Below, piece after piece: positions 23,901 to 36,500 of a stretch of 64,000 nucleotides of DNA. The stretch lies in the NCBI GenBank assembly GCA_037013495.1, contig CM072805.1, positions 36,373,169 through 36,437,168 on the forward strand, read 5' to 3'. This DNA is from Hippophae tibetana (Eukaryota; Streptophyta; Magnoliopsida; Rosales; Elaeagnaceae). The translations under genes and the position numbers were made by a program. Each line of letters begins with the position of its first letter. Position 1 is the stretch's first letter. The notes beneath the pieces are model-generated. The model was not told the DNA's origin. It ran no database searches and saw only the letters and a program-made list of their open reading frames with translations.

Positions 23901-26487
23901 TGTTTTTACCTGTTTGCCTTTTCTGCTTTTATTATTTTTCTCTAATCTGAAGGACATGCTGATAAAGATGCAGAGTTTCCCCTGCCCAGCAAAAAGTATA
24001 AGCTTGGAATAATTCCTGCCGGTTCTACAGATGCTATAGTGATGTGGTATTTTCTTGCCTTTGATATAACATCGCATTTTCAACTTTTGAATCTTGTTTT
24101 ATTTTATTATTAAATTTCTATGATTTATTAAGCTTCTTCTTCCCTCCCACTTTTGTTCCTTCTTAGTTTCACACCCATAATGCATGTAGTTTTTATACCT
24201 TCACAACCAACAAATATAGTGTAGGCTTGCACTGAAACAGAACAACATCTTAAGTGTATTATCTGAACTCGTATTTGTTGTAACTCAATAGCTAGAAGGT
24301 TCTGTCATATTTTTTTTTCTCTGCTCCCACCCCTTGATCTTCCTGGAATCTCTGCATGCTGAAAATTGGAATTTCTCAAACTCATTATTGAAAATCCATG
24401 ACATACTTAAAAAGGACAATGCATATTAGCATCATTTTAACATCAATAGCTGTAAGCAGCTTATAGAAAGCAACAGTAGTAGGCAGTAAGAAAAAGAAGA
24501 CTTGAATGAGTGAGCTATTGAATGCAAATAAGGACGTTCAAGTTTTTTCATGTTTATAAACTTTTATTTTCTTAATTGCTGGTGTGATTGCTTTCTCTGT
24601 TGCAGCACTACAGGAGCTCGAGATCCTACAATGTCTGCTTTGCACATTATTCTTGGTAAAAGGGTATGCCTGGATATAGCTCAAATTGTAAGGTGGAAAA
24701 CAACATCTTCATCAAAAGTTGAACCTCATGTACGATATGCAGCTTCTTTCTTTGGGTAGTTTCTCCTTATACTTTTATTCCTTCTTATGGTTTCTTGTTA
24801 TTACTTATGTATAATGGTTGTAAGAGTTTGATTTCCATCAAGCGAAATAATAATGCCTGGAAATTTTGCATTAGGTATAATTGTTTGGCTGACTGAGGCC
24901 AGACTTCCTCTATGATCAAATCCATGTGATACAACTTTTTCTGATTTTTCTTACTCGTACTTTCATGGATCCTTTCTCACTGGATAGGCTAAAACATTTA
25001 GGTTACATGTGTAATTTCCCATGCAAAAATGCCACGAAAATAAGGGTTTTAAACGATTACAGTTTATTTTTAAGGCTAAAACATTTAGGTTACATATGTA
25101 ATTTCCCATGCAAAATACCACGAAAATAAGGGTTTAAAACGATTACAGTTTATTTTTAGGTTTCATATATGAAATCTATAACAATGTTTTTTTTTTTAAT
25201 TTCTCATCCATCTTTCAGGTACGGATTTTATGGAGATGTCATTTCAGAGAGTGAAAAATACCATTGGATGGGCCCTCGGCGATATGATTATGCTGGAACT
25301 AAGGTGTTTTTGAGGCACAGGTATATGATGAAAATAAGACAACCTTCACTGTTTTTACATGTCATCAAATTCGGTCAGCTATATATATTTTGTCTTGTCT
25401 TGGTGTTGGAACTGTTTAAAAATTTTATGCTTGTCTAAATATCTGGCCAAGTTCAATGAATAATCTGATAGTTTCGTTGAACTCATTTTACACTCATATT
25501 TTCAGGTCCTATCAGGCAGAAATAGATTATCTAGAAGTCAAAAATGAACAAACAAATTTGAATCCTGAAAGAGGTCATCTGCTTCCTCGCAAAAGACTAT
25601 TTAGGGACTCAAATGTCTCTGAAAGAGTGGTTTGCCGAGTTAACTGCAGTGTTTGTAGCACAAAGCCTGCTCATATATCTGCAGGGAGTTGTCACCTAAC
25701 ACCACATTTTCATTCAACTGAAACAAAATGGAAGAGATCCACGGGACACTATCTAAGTGTTGGTGCTGCCATAATCTCATGCCGAAATGAAAAAGCACCT
25801 GATGGTCTGGTTGCTGATGCACACCTTGCAGATGGATTTTTGCATCTTATTTTGATCAAAGACTGCCTTCATGCTTCTTATCTGTGGTACTAGGAGCCTC
25901 TTGCTTTCTTTTTCTAGCTTCTAACCACTGCTTACAGTATTAGCAAATCTAGTATCCCAAGTTGCACATGAAATGAAATTCTATCCTCATAGGACAACCT
26001 ATTGGATAAGGATAAACGTCATACTTGGGAAGCAATGGTCTTGAAACTGTTCTGCCTGTATGCAAAGCGAATAATACAAAATATTGTTATGGCCTTATGG
26101 GCCAAAAAAAAAAAATCTGTTTGGTTAAGAAGCACTTTTACAATTCTCAATAGCAAAAGCAAATTCACCCAAAAGCTTTTCTATTTTCATATACAGGCAT
26201 CTCATTCAACTAACAAAGAAAGGTGGACACCCCCTTAATTTTGAATTCGTGGAGCATCACAAGGTATGTTTTTGCACCACATTTCACTCCTCCCATCTTG
26301 TGTTGAAACTTTTGGTGAACATGAAGCCACGTATGTGTGTATATTGCAGACCCCTGCATTTACCTTTACTTCTGTTGGCAATGAGAGTTTATGGAACTTG
26401 GATGGTGAGCTCTTTCAAGCGCATCAACTATCAGCACAAGTACTCCGAGGACTTGTAAGCTTATTTGCAGCTGGCCCAGAGGTATAA
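20996..26487 (+). CDS. CERK: ceramide kinase (CERK / ACD5 type), 610 aa
   Basis: Twelve exons: 20996-21192, 21920-22064, 22172-22330, 22458-22550, 22989-23081, 23634-23847, 23953-24046, 24606-24755, 25219-25320, 25506-25886, 26197-26263 and 26350-26487 (1833 nt with stop). The enzyme transfers phosphate from ATP to ceramide; loss of Arabidopsis ACD5 leads to ceramide build-up and spontaneous cell death. The N-terminal PH-like region contains VGEVILMFNSDGLSWKL and MYRFTVHG. The diacylglycerol-kinase-type catalytic domain shows VFVNPKSGKGNG, VIVTQRAGHAFDV, the nucleotide-binding GGDGFFNEVLNG (about residue 230) and IPAGSTDAIVMCTTGARDP. The CERK hallmark CxxxCxxC is intact (CRVNCSVC, about 459-466). 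The end WNLDGELFQAHQLSAQVLRG is typical. Most junctions are firm. The exon 1 donor is not: AA|GTGTCC at 21192 keeps phase with exon 2, while the better-looking AAT|GTACGT at 21172 does not. Confidence 0.94.
24986..25159. repeat. 87-bp tandem duplication inside a CERK intron
   Basis: Two units start at 24986 and 25073 with an 87-bp period. Both run from AGGCTAAAACATTTAGG to ACGATTACAGTTTATTTTTA and differ by a few substitutions and 1-bp indels. The second copy ends shortly before the polypyrimidine tract of the acceptor at 25218. The CERK coding sequence is unaffected. Confidence 0.93.
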
Positions 26488-29290
26488 TAGAAGTTTCAAA
26501 ATCCCCAACCATGCAGAGAGATACCAAATGCTGCATGTGCTATTAAGTCATTATTCTACCTTCTGGGATTTGTTGACATTCTTTATTCTATAGAAGGTTG
26601 AGGAGAAAAGGGATTAAAGAGGCTCTAGAGTTTGCTTATATTAATATGATTTGTAAGAATGATGGTAAGTACGAATTTGAAGCTCTTATGGGAAACTGTT
26701 CTTGTTTTTACCAAACAAAAATGTAAGGGATAAATTATCTATTTATGAATTATGGGGATGCCAGCCTCTGCTGAGAGATCAATGCCTCAGCTGCAGCTTC
26801 TTGTATTTACCTAAACACTGTATAACCAAAGAAAATATAATCCAATGTTTTCACTATATTATAACGTTTGGTAGCTCATTTTTTTTTTTAAATAACAGTT
26901 ACATACTCATATACTAATACAAACACATATATACTGGTGAACCGGTGTGGTTTGAACCACACCTGATCAGTTCAGCAGACCACTATTTTTTGGGGGTCTA
27001 TAGACTTAAACTTCATTAACTATTTATCACTGTTAAATACCCCATCTTTAGTGAGGACATTTTCTTCTAAGCCTCTGGGGAATTTTCCTCTTAATTCACA
27101 CAATCTTTTTCTTTTTCTATGAATTTATACAATCAAATACACTAGTGTTTTTTTGTTTTTGGCTCTAGTAATAAAATCAGCAACACAATTATCTACCTTG
27201 GGTATCCACCTTAACTCACAAAAAGGAGAAAGTACCAACCAGTGATTTTAGTTTCTTTATCAATATGGCATAGTTATTAACCAATCAAAGAGTGTCTGGA
27301 CGTAGTTACTTCTGTGGTTTAAAATGATGCGTTTTCGTCAAAAGAATTTTGAAGAGAAATATTTAAGTGTTTTACATAAAATTATTAATAATTTTAAGTG
27401 ATATTTTAGTAATTATTTTAAGATGTGAGCATAAAACACTTTTTATTAGGAGTGAAAATTTCTGTTTTAACTATTTTGAAATTTGTATTTGATCATTAGA
27501 GAAGGCGAATAAAAATTAATGGTGAATCTACATTTTTTTATTTTTATTTGAAAATCGTTATTATGATTATATTTTAAACTCAATTCGGTTATTTAAATAT
27601 ATTTTTTCCAACAACAATATTTTGGGTAGTTATAGAAAGATGTAGAAAGATATTTTCTCTTATTCTTACTCCTTTAATTCAGCAGATTGAATATTTTATA
27701 AAAACAATATCAAAGTTTCATCAATATTTTCCTTAGGTAATTTTAGAAACCCAAAAGTTAGACCTACATTTTCGCAATTTTAAAATCTGGTTATTATTAT
27801 TTCAATTGAATCCCTTTTCTACTTATTTTTGAAAAACAAATGAATGCAAGACATTGGTGGTTTACACTTCTAATTGGTATCTGTTTTTTCAAATAAGAAA
27901 TTTAATTAATTTTGAATTTTATTAACATATAATACTATATTTTAAAAATAATAAATAATTTTTCATAAAAAATACATTTTCCTTTTTATTCCTTTAATCA
28001 AGCAAGTGAATTTCTAAGTTTCACCGATTGTTTTTGTAAGACTAAAGTTACGCCTAAATTTTGGAAGTTTTAAAATATGGTATTATTAATAAAAAAAATC
28101 ATGTTTTTTTTTCATAATTTATTATTAAAAAAAGACTTGATTTAATAAATCGAGAAAAAATAATTTATGTTGTATAAAAAATGTAAGTAATTGTAATATA
28201 AAAAATTAAGACTTAAGATAATTAATCTAAAAATGATAAAGTTTTTATGTTATTTAAGATAAATAATATTGGATAAAAAACAATAAATTGAAATATAAAA
28301 AAATTATAAATATTTTAGTTATTAATAATTTATTATCTAATTTATATATATATTAATTGATAAAAAATAAAATTAAAAATAATTAATTAAAAATGTTATT
28401 TAAGATTATTTTAATTAAATATGATATTTAAGATTTGATACAATTAATTTTAGTTTTGAAAGAAAGAGAAAATAATGGTTTTAATTATAGAAAGATCTTT
28501 TCTTTTTTATTCTTTAATTAAGAAAATTTAATATTTTCATAAGAGTATTTCAAAGAATTTATCAATATTTGGTAGGCTGTTTTGAAAAGCCAAAAGTTTG
28601 CATAAAATTTTAAAAACCTTCTAAAATCAGATTGTTAATAAATATTAAGGGTGTGTTACTGGATAAGTATTTTAGTTATGTCAAAAAATAGTTTAATTCA
28701 TTTATTATATTTTGTAGCATTATTCACTTTCTTTCTTTCTTTTTTTGTTGGTAAAAGTGACGTTAAAATAACAAATAATCAATTTTTTTTATTTTTTTCA
28801 CATTGTTATTAATATATCAATTTCATAGATTTTATTTAACAATAAAAAAGCTATAAAAATGATAAAAAGAAAAAAATTGATTATTTATTCTTATAGTCAC
28901 TTATCAACAAAAAAAAAATTAAACTAATCTTATAAACATAACTAATTGCTTTTGTCTAAAATATTAATTCAAATTGTTACTTAAATCATAACACTGATAC
29001 GACAAAACAACTAGCAAATTTAGTGACTGTCGTCTTCCTCTTAAAACTGTTACAGTTGCATTAAAATAAAATAAAAACAAACAACTTGCCGGCCACAAAT
29101 TAAAGGAACATGTATGCTTTACTTAATTATTGCATTGGTACAAGTAATTATATTTCTAGTTTTATCAAAGCAATAATTATATTTTATGTTTTCGTTATGC
29201 TTACAAACATTGAATCATCAAATGAAGCTTCTTTATATCCTTCGCATGTATTCTCCATTTGATTGCCTTCGCATATATTCTCCATTTGAT
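26488..29290. other. intergenic region between CERK and the Derlin pseudogene
   Basis: The CERK 3' UTR is expected in the first few hundred bases. A short perfect palindrome (GGTGTGGTT, two bases, AACCACACC) lies at 26944-26963. From about 27.3 kb the region is very AT-rich and contains three diverged copies of a block of 110-150 bp, listed separately. I see no supported gene. Confidence 0.55.
27650..28645. repeat. three diverged copies of a 110-150 bp AT-rich block
   Basis: Blocks at about 27650-27800, 27975-28090 and 28495-28640 share an ordered set of words: a TTTTC/T-rich lead with ATTC.TTTAAT, AGCA or AGAAA, a GAATTT or TAATATTTT step, TTTCA and ATCAATATTT words, a CCAAAAGTT or AAAGTTA step, and TTTTAAAAT.TGGTTATTA-like ends. 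They are spaced irregularly and heavily diverged, consistent with old copies of a small mobile element or a decayed local duplication. Confidence 0.5.
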
Positions 29291-29294
29291 TGCA
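29245..29294. repeat. short tandem duplication at the Derlin pseudogene 5' edge
   Basis: The phrase CGCAT(G/A)TATTCTCCATTTGATTG occurs twice head-to-tail just before the first recognisable Derlin codons. It sits where the initiation codon and first residues should be, so the duplication probably belongs to the damage at the 5' end. Confidence 0.75.
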
Positions 29295-31194
29295 GATATT
29301 ATTTTCCCCTACCACCGATGAGCAGGGCTAACGGAGTGGCCCGTTTGATGACCACTCTTGCCTATCATCTGGGTCTGTATAGTCCATGGATCGTTTCACT
29401 GGACTATGGTCTCGTCGTAACACGTCTTCTGGTAATGAAAATCCTTATCGTTCATTTGATGGACTAGCCAAGAATGATCGTATGGTTAGAGTAAAAGGGG
29501 TTAAAAAGAAGAAGGTAGAATCATACGGAAGATTTGTAGAAATTCAATATGTATACAACAATACATTGCTGATATTGCAGATTGAGAGGCTTGTTACAAA
29601 TTTCTTCTTCCTTGGGCTATTTTCACTAAATTTTGGTTTCCAACTTCTATTAATGTGAGTGGACAAATACGTTTATAAAAAGAAAATAAAAATTATTGAT
29701 GACCTCGTATTTTACAACTTCCTTTTATTCATAATCATTTAATCATAATGTCTCTGTTTCTTGGTTTGCACAGTGCAGATTATGATGTTGCACTTGAGAG
29801 GATATCCGTGACAGGAGGACATCGGACTACCTATGGATGCTTATCATCAGAGCAATGTCACTTTTGGTGAGTCAAAATAATCAACCATCACTTATTTTGT
29901 TTTGATTTTTGGACCACATAGTAGTATATGTTGGTTTTCCTCTCCTTAAATCTCAATAACTAACCGAAAAGTTGATAAGAATGTGATCCAACAACTTTCA
30001 TTACTCGTCCACGTTCTTCAACCCCACAACCCCTCAAGTGCACGTTCTGTTTTGTTCTTTGATAAACAGATCACTCACACGTGCTTATATATATATGATT
30101 GGTTCCTAAACCTCCTTTTAATTAATTTCAAAAACTTCAGTCTCTACTCTACAACATCGTGGTTAAGAAAGAGGTTTAGAAGCATTAAATGGAGACATCA
30201 TTAAATTTTCTACGTGAGTATGGTGAAAGATGATCAATGACTAGAAGTTTTAAATTCATTTTGCTTCCATTGTGTTTACATTCATGAACATTGGATCAAA
30301 ATTATGGTCTAACATACTTCGAGAATTGAATAACCTGAATATTTCTATCATTCTACTAGTTGACACTTTATAATATCTATTTAGTTCATCGAATAAATCA
30401 ATATTTTTTTTGAAGGATATGTGGATTCTGATAGATTCATTTGGCAAGTAGAAATGTACTTTGGTAAAATAACTTTACAGCAAATGAAAGCATAATTATC
30501 ATTTCAATGAGCTAAAACGAAATAACAGGACTGCGCAATTCACGGTTATGGCTTTTGTTCCATTTTTTGAGGGACTATTCATGGGGAAATCATTGATTTT
30601 TAGGATGTATGGGCTCGCGAAATCGCAAATGAACTTGTTAATTTCTATGGCCTTGTGACATTTAAGGTATGTGATTCAAAATCAACTTCTATATGGCAAC
30701 TCGTTTTTGAGGGAATATTGTATCGTAAGGGCTTCTAAACAATTAAGCATTTAGGTGGGGGCAAAAACATGGCTTTTTTTTTTTAATGCGTGAAAATTTA
30801 ATTGGGTTTACAATTTGTATATATAGGGGTTCTATGTACCTTGGGTGATGCTTGTACTTGATTTGGTAATGGGACATGAAATAGTTCCTGGAATTCTTGG
30901 GGTAGTTACTGGGCATCTGTATTACTTTTAGCAGTGATTCATCCCCTTGCTGGTGGGAAATTCTTTCTCAAGACTCCTCTCTTGGTTCACAAATTGAGAG
31001 CACATTGGGGTGTGGGATCACAAATGAATGACCCTGTGCCGCCAAGTATTTCATTCCATGGAAGAGGCTTCAAGCTCGGTGGTAGTTGAACCAGTGAATC
31101 AAATGAGGCACAAACAAGAACTTCTATGAACCAGCCTAATGCTCAGCCTGGTGGAGCTGCCTTCCAAGGAAGTAGCTACCGTCTTCAGGACTGA
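29295..31194 (+). pseudogene. Derlin-1-like (DER1 family) pseudogene with introns retained
   Basis: Derlins are multi-pass ER membrane proteins that help extract misfolded proteins for degradation (ERAD). Five exon-like segments match the family in order: 29295-29431 (PLPPMSRANG...LAYHLGLY), 29581-29654 (IERLVTNFFFLGLFSLNFG), 29774-29866 (IADYDVALER, then a shifted frame with DYLWMLI), 30529-30666 (MAFVPFFEGLFMG, then a shifted frame with VWAREIANE and FYGLVTFK) and 30827-31194 (PWVMLVLDLV, GILGVVTGHLYYF, then a shifted frame with LAVIHPLAGGKFFLKTP). Introns keep GT and AG ends. Disabling changes are a frameshift in each of exons 3, 4 and 5, a TGA at 31087-31089 before the family-like end GAAFQGSSYRLQD, and no initiation codon in the expected place. 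Retained introns mean it arose by DNA duplication or decay in place, not by retrocopying. Confidence 0.87.
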
Positions 31195-31596
31195 GGCGGC
31201 TGATCTTTTGCTGATTTGATTAGCTGAGGAAATATGTAACTATTGATAATTCACACGCATAAAGCTATCACACATAAATACACACCTCTATTTCTATATC
31301 TTTGTGAGAAGAAATGGAATCCACTTTTGCAGGAAAAAGAGAAACATAACTAGCATATGAATGAATAGTTGAGTTTACCAGTCATTTCCTTTTATTCTTC
31401 TTTTTCAAGAAAGCACTGCTATGTAGCAAGTTCTATTGTCAATTTATCATTAACCATGTGGCTACGATAATAAATATTACTTTTTTCTTTCAATAAACGA
31501 AAAGGCTTGGGATAAGCTATACCAATGAATGCCAAACAGTGGTACTACAATGTTTTTGCTGCTTGTCTTTTCAAGTGAATATCTCAATTTCGTCTT

Positions 31597-32369
31597 TTAC
31601 TCTAAGTCACGGGATTGATAAGAATCATCTGTCCGAACAATGTTTACTTCTTCAAACTCATTGTCATCTGTTGAGAAGAAAAAAAACAAATGTTACGATT
31701 TTGGTTCTTAATAATAATAAGAAAAAGCCACAGAACTATACATATATATATTTGTTGGATAAGATTAACCATAATGTTATAGAGAATCCATGCAAAAGCA
31801 AGTCCTAAGTGGTTCAGATCTTGGTCCAAGGTTTCAAGATTTTCAACAACTATTTTACTCGGCCACACCACCACAAACTCATATGTTTTAACTTTGATTC
31901 ACTAAAAGTTAGCAACACATGCTAAATCAACTATAAGCATGCCCTCTAGCATACAGGCACAAAAAAGACCAACCATTTTTCAAGGTTAACGCCACGACAG
32001 CATCATTTTCGACCTGAAAAAGACAAATATATTTAAGACATCAATAAATATGTCTCAACTCTCAAGGGGTCAAATACATTAAACTTTCACTTCAGCAAAA
32101 TGAATTTACTTGCAAAAGTGAGATTAAATATAAACATGGAATGGATGACTAAACAAATACAAATGAATATGATAAGTAGTTAGTACCTTTTGATCTGCCA
32201 GTGTCTTTAAATCCTGAAGTACTTCCCCAGTACTGAACAAGATTAAACGCTGATCATTTACAGGCTGATCAATAAGGACATGCAATTTCTGTTTAATATC
32301 TAAAATTGTTTCAGTTGGTTCGCACTGTATAAAGTAAGTTGTCTTACACCGCTTGATGCGAATATACAT
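31597..32369 (-). CDS. Elongin-B-like ubiquitin-fold protein, 97 aa
   Basis: Three coding exons on the minus strand join in phase: 32369-32187, 32013-31974 and 31667-31597 (294 nt with stop). The product starts MYIRIKRCKTTYFIQCEPTE and continues ILDIKQKLHVLIDQP, LILFSTGEVLQDLKTLADQK, VENDAVVALTLKN and DDNEFEEVNIV. This is the beta-grasp fold of Elongin B and the plant ubiquitin-like protein I recall as At5g57860. In animals Elongin B pairs with Elongin C as an adaptor in Cullin-RING ubiquitin ligases; the plant role is less defined. There is no C-terminal Gly-Gly, so it is not a conjugated modifier. The middle exon is only 40 nt. An acceptor at 32373, three bases before the ATG, shows that the 5' UTR is spliced. 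Confidence 0.9.
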
Positions 32370-32371
32370 GG

Positions 32372-33560
32372 CCTGCGAACGGATTAAATGAGACAACATG
32401 TACCGAGTTAAAGAGCCAAGTATGCTTGCATAAAAGTATAAATGCAAGAATAGTTAATAGTTGCTCAAGAACGAGCAACAAAAACATTATGCCGTCAACT
32501 AGACTTGTATTACACATTGAAAGTTGAGCTGACAGCACTATTTAACAATATTTAGTGTTGCATGAAGAAGAGGATTGTTTTCAAGATAGTAACTTAGCAA
32601 GGCATTTGATCACAAGCAAGACATTTGGTAGTGTTAATCTTGTCTGAATTTAATATTCAAAGAAACTTGCTATATTTATTCTCAGTCAGTCACAACTATA
32701 AGGAGATATAAACAATCTATTCCTTTTAAGGTATGTAAAAGATAGAAAAAAACACTTGATTTTTTGTGGCTGGGGGAAATAAACTAAAAGGCAAAGGACC
32801 AAATCTGCACCAAGCACTCTTAGCAATGCCTCCTATCTATTAAAACCATTAATTATACTCCATATTCCATAGATTGACCCTATAAATCAACCACAACTGA
32901 GTAAACAGAGTTCATAACTTCATGTGTTCACAAACATAAGTAATGAATGAGCAACTAAGTTTTTCACTAAAATAATTAAAAAAAAAACCACAAGTGACCT
33001 TCACATAATTTAATAAAAAAGAGTAATAACAATTTGGGAAAACCTAGGTAGCTCGTCTAAAATTAAGCAAAGCTATCTATGTCGTCTCCGAGCATGAAAA
33101 TGGTGGAAATTTATATCAAAAATTTCGAAGAGAGAGTTCTGAGTCTAATGAAATTCCATTTCCAACCAGCTATTCAAAGTAGTTTACCTAAACACTTTAA
33201 AAGAAAATTAAAAAAGAAAAGGAAAAAAGAGACCAGTTCACGTACCATTTTCGGAACCTGCTTTCGCTGCTTCTTTCTCTACAGTCTGATTCAAGAAAAT
33301 CCGACTATATCACAAACCTAATCTATCTAAAATAAACTACGAATTTTCAATTAAATTCACCAAAAGAGAAAGTAACCGGAATCCTCATGATTAAGATACA
33401 TTCATATAATTTTGAGGAAAAATAATTTTGATTTTCAGTCGATAAGAAAAATTCGTACCTTAGATATCTGAATGAGAACGCGATAAAAAATTTCCTACCG
33501 TTCAACTTCAGACTTCAGTGTTCTTGCTCTTCAAGTGTTGAAACAAAGATTGAAAAACGG
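32372..33560 (-). promoter_or_regulatory. 5' UTR intron and probable untranslated exon of the Elongin-B-like gene
   Basis: The exon with the start codon begins at 32372 after TTCGCAG. A matching donor, GAACG|GTAGGA, lies at 33499/33498, implying a 5' UTR intron of about 1.1 kb and an untranslated first exon at roughly 33499-33600. The promoter would lie beyond, near 33600-33750. The exact first exon is inferred. Confidence 0.42.
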
Positions 33561-36500
33561 GGTTTGGCACCACTGGACAAAGACTCAAAGAGGGTAAAAA
33601 GGGCCGTCCGGTGACGTAGAGAATGGATCGAAGCGTCCAATTTGTGGACGGTCCAAACCACCGACTTGCCAAGTTGCAGCCCATAGTTTTCAGACATACT
33701 TCTGTACAAAGCTTATATTTGGGCCATCCGAACGCTAACTCTCGAGAGTCCAGAGTTCATGAGTTTCTTTTCTTTAGAAAAAAAAGATAATTCATGATTT
33801 GTTTACTATCTTCTTATATTTAATGGCCCATCCTCTCTTTTTTTTCCTTTTTAAATAACACAATAATCACATACGATTTAAATTACAAATCCTTTTATTG
33901 CTCAAATATTCTTTATATTATTGAGACACATTGTTAGTAGTAATACCATACTCTTGAATGCATGTCTGAACCAAATAATTAATTAATGTATATTTTAAAA
34001 TAGATTGTATCAATTAAAAAATGAGTGCTCAATCTTTTTTTTTTTTTGCCAAAATCCTAGCTGCCCTTTTCATAAATAGGTCATATTTGCCTTTGTATAT
34101 TTTTTTTACCAATAAGAGAGCATTCTTGCTGTCTGAGTAAATTTTCTTTTACATTTATTTTAATAAAATCAAATATAATTATAATATTTTTCATCTAAAT
34201 TTTACTATTATCACATATATTTATTATAGTACCATTTCAAAAACACTTTTTCATCTTTTTTTATAGATGCATTATTTTATTTAATAAAGACGATTAAGTT
34301 TTGGAGTTCAAATATATTAAATCAATGAAATTGTTTAATGCTTGAAACAATATAGGCACATAAAAAAACCATTAATGAAAAAGAATATTGTTTAGCATTA
34401 AATTGATACAAATAAATGTTTATATTGAAGTATATGTATGTCTATTATACCTAATTATGTAATTAAGTACTCTATATATTTTCAATTAATTAAAATTTAT
34501 TTTTCTCAAAATAATGATTTTATCAAAAGAAAAATATGAAATCAAATACTGTAAACTATATTTTTATTTTTCTATTTTTATAGCGATTATAAGTTGAATT
34601 GTTCCTTGAACACACTACATCGTATTAAGAACTATAAAACTAATATATAGTTTGCTCTTTGTAGTGTAAATTTTGGTTTCCAAGGAATCTACTTCATCTA
34701 TTTGAATTATGTATTTACATTAGGTCTTTCAATTTGACATAAAATATGATAAACTTATTGAATTAGTAAGAATTCTACAATTAATCTATTGTTATCAAAA
34801 TCATGTCTTATATGACTTATATATATAATATTAATATCAAAATGATACAAGACGGTTAATTCTTTCCCTTACAACGGAACATGACCTATTTCACGTAACA
34901 CGCAATTTTTTGCTTTGATCTATAATTGTAAGTTTAGTGGGCACATAACCATGATTTTAAAGTTCAACAAGACCTCACTATTTTATTTTTAATGAGAAAC
35001 CCCAAAACGTGTTATGACATTTAGAAAGTGCTCACAACTTTATAAACACATTACCACTTAGTTTCCTTAGCAATGTGGAACATGTGCAGTCACATTGTAT
35101 CACAAAATATCCATACGATATATATTCATGAATGGAACTATAGAGACCACCATCAACTTTCGGTTACATTCGAAGAACTTTATGATGAATGTAGGAAGGT
35201 ATCGATCCAATGTAAAAAGAGATTGAATCATGATAAAACCTACTACGATAAGACAATATCTTCCCATAATACATATAATTTCATGATAAGGTTTATAATG
35301 ACAAAATAATTACCTTATTATAAAAACGATAAGCCTTTTCTAATAACAATTTTAGTAAAAATAAAATCCGTGAGAAGGTATTGTTCTAGTGTAGAAAGAA
35401 GGCATTGGCCTAATATGTGAAAGCATTAGAAAGCTATGCTCGCATTATCAATGTTGAGATAAGGCTTACCACGATAAGAGAATACCTTACCATAATAGTG
35501 ATAGGCCTTTTCTTTGAGTGATTTTGATAAAAAAAATAATCATATCCAAAATCAAAATGATTTTGAATAATTTGGATGTAATTCTTCAATATAAATTGAG
35601 GTTTGTTGCCATGGTATCTTTAACATTTGAGTTGCAACATAACCTCTTAGAAAAATATTTTATTCATATATAAACATGAGAAAAACTTGATAAATTATAT
35701 TAAATTATGTCTAAAGTTATTATAAATCAATTTAAATGAATAAATTATCACATAATATGGATATGGTTAAAATGAATAAAAAAATAATTGATATGATTTT
35801 TATTTAAGATTAATAAAAATATGTTTTGTCACGTGTGATCAAACAATATTATAATTAAAAGTGTGGGAAGAAAAAAACTTATCCATCGAATTTCATAGTG
35901 AATTATATGTACCAAGATGTTGATTTGTATTAAGTTATTGGATGTTGATTTGTATTAAGTATAGTGTTTATTGGAGATGCGAATAGGGTTAACAAATGTG
36001 TAGTTTGTGTTATACTTGTGCAGTTATTGTCGCATTAAATTTTAATTAATTATTTTATTATGTTTATTATGTAGTAATAGCCTTCTAATTTAGCCTATTT
36101 GGGTCGCAATGAACTCTAATTTAGATTAATTAATTGTGTTATTTTTAAGAAGAAATTGTTTATAGTCATCTTTTGAAAATGATTATTAATTCTTTATGAA
36201 GAATCCTTTTTTCTAAAAACATAAGAGTAAATAACCCATTTTTAAAACAACAATAGGATTATAAAATATTTTTTTATTTTCAAAAAACAATATTACAAGA
36301 GTACTATAAAATGTTTTTTTAAATACAAGGATTGGAAATTCTTTTACCAAACAAATGATTAAATTAACGCTATAACAAAAATAAAACCTTCGGTGACCCA
36401 AATAAGCTAAGCCATACTTTTCGCCATTTTATTTATTATAATAACAAAAATATCTACAAAATATGACATGATATATGAAGAGTTGTAATTCAATAAAGTC

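Noticed and set aside
29386-29658. 90-codon plus-strand open frame as a separate gene
   Set aside because: It reads through the Derlin pseudogene exon 1, intron and exon 2 in the wrong frame for exon 1.
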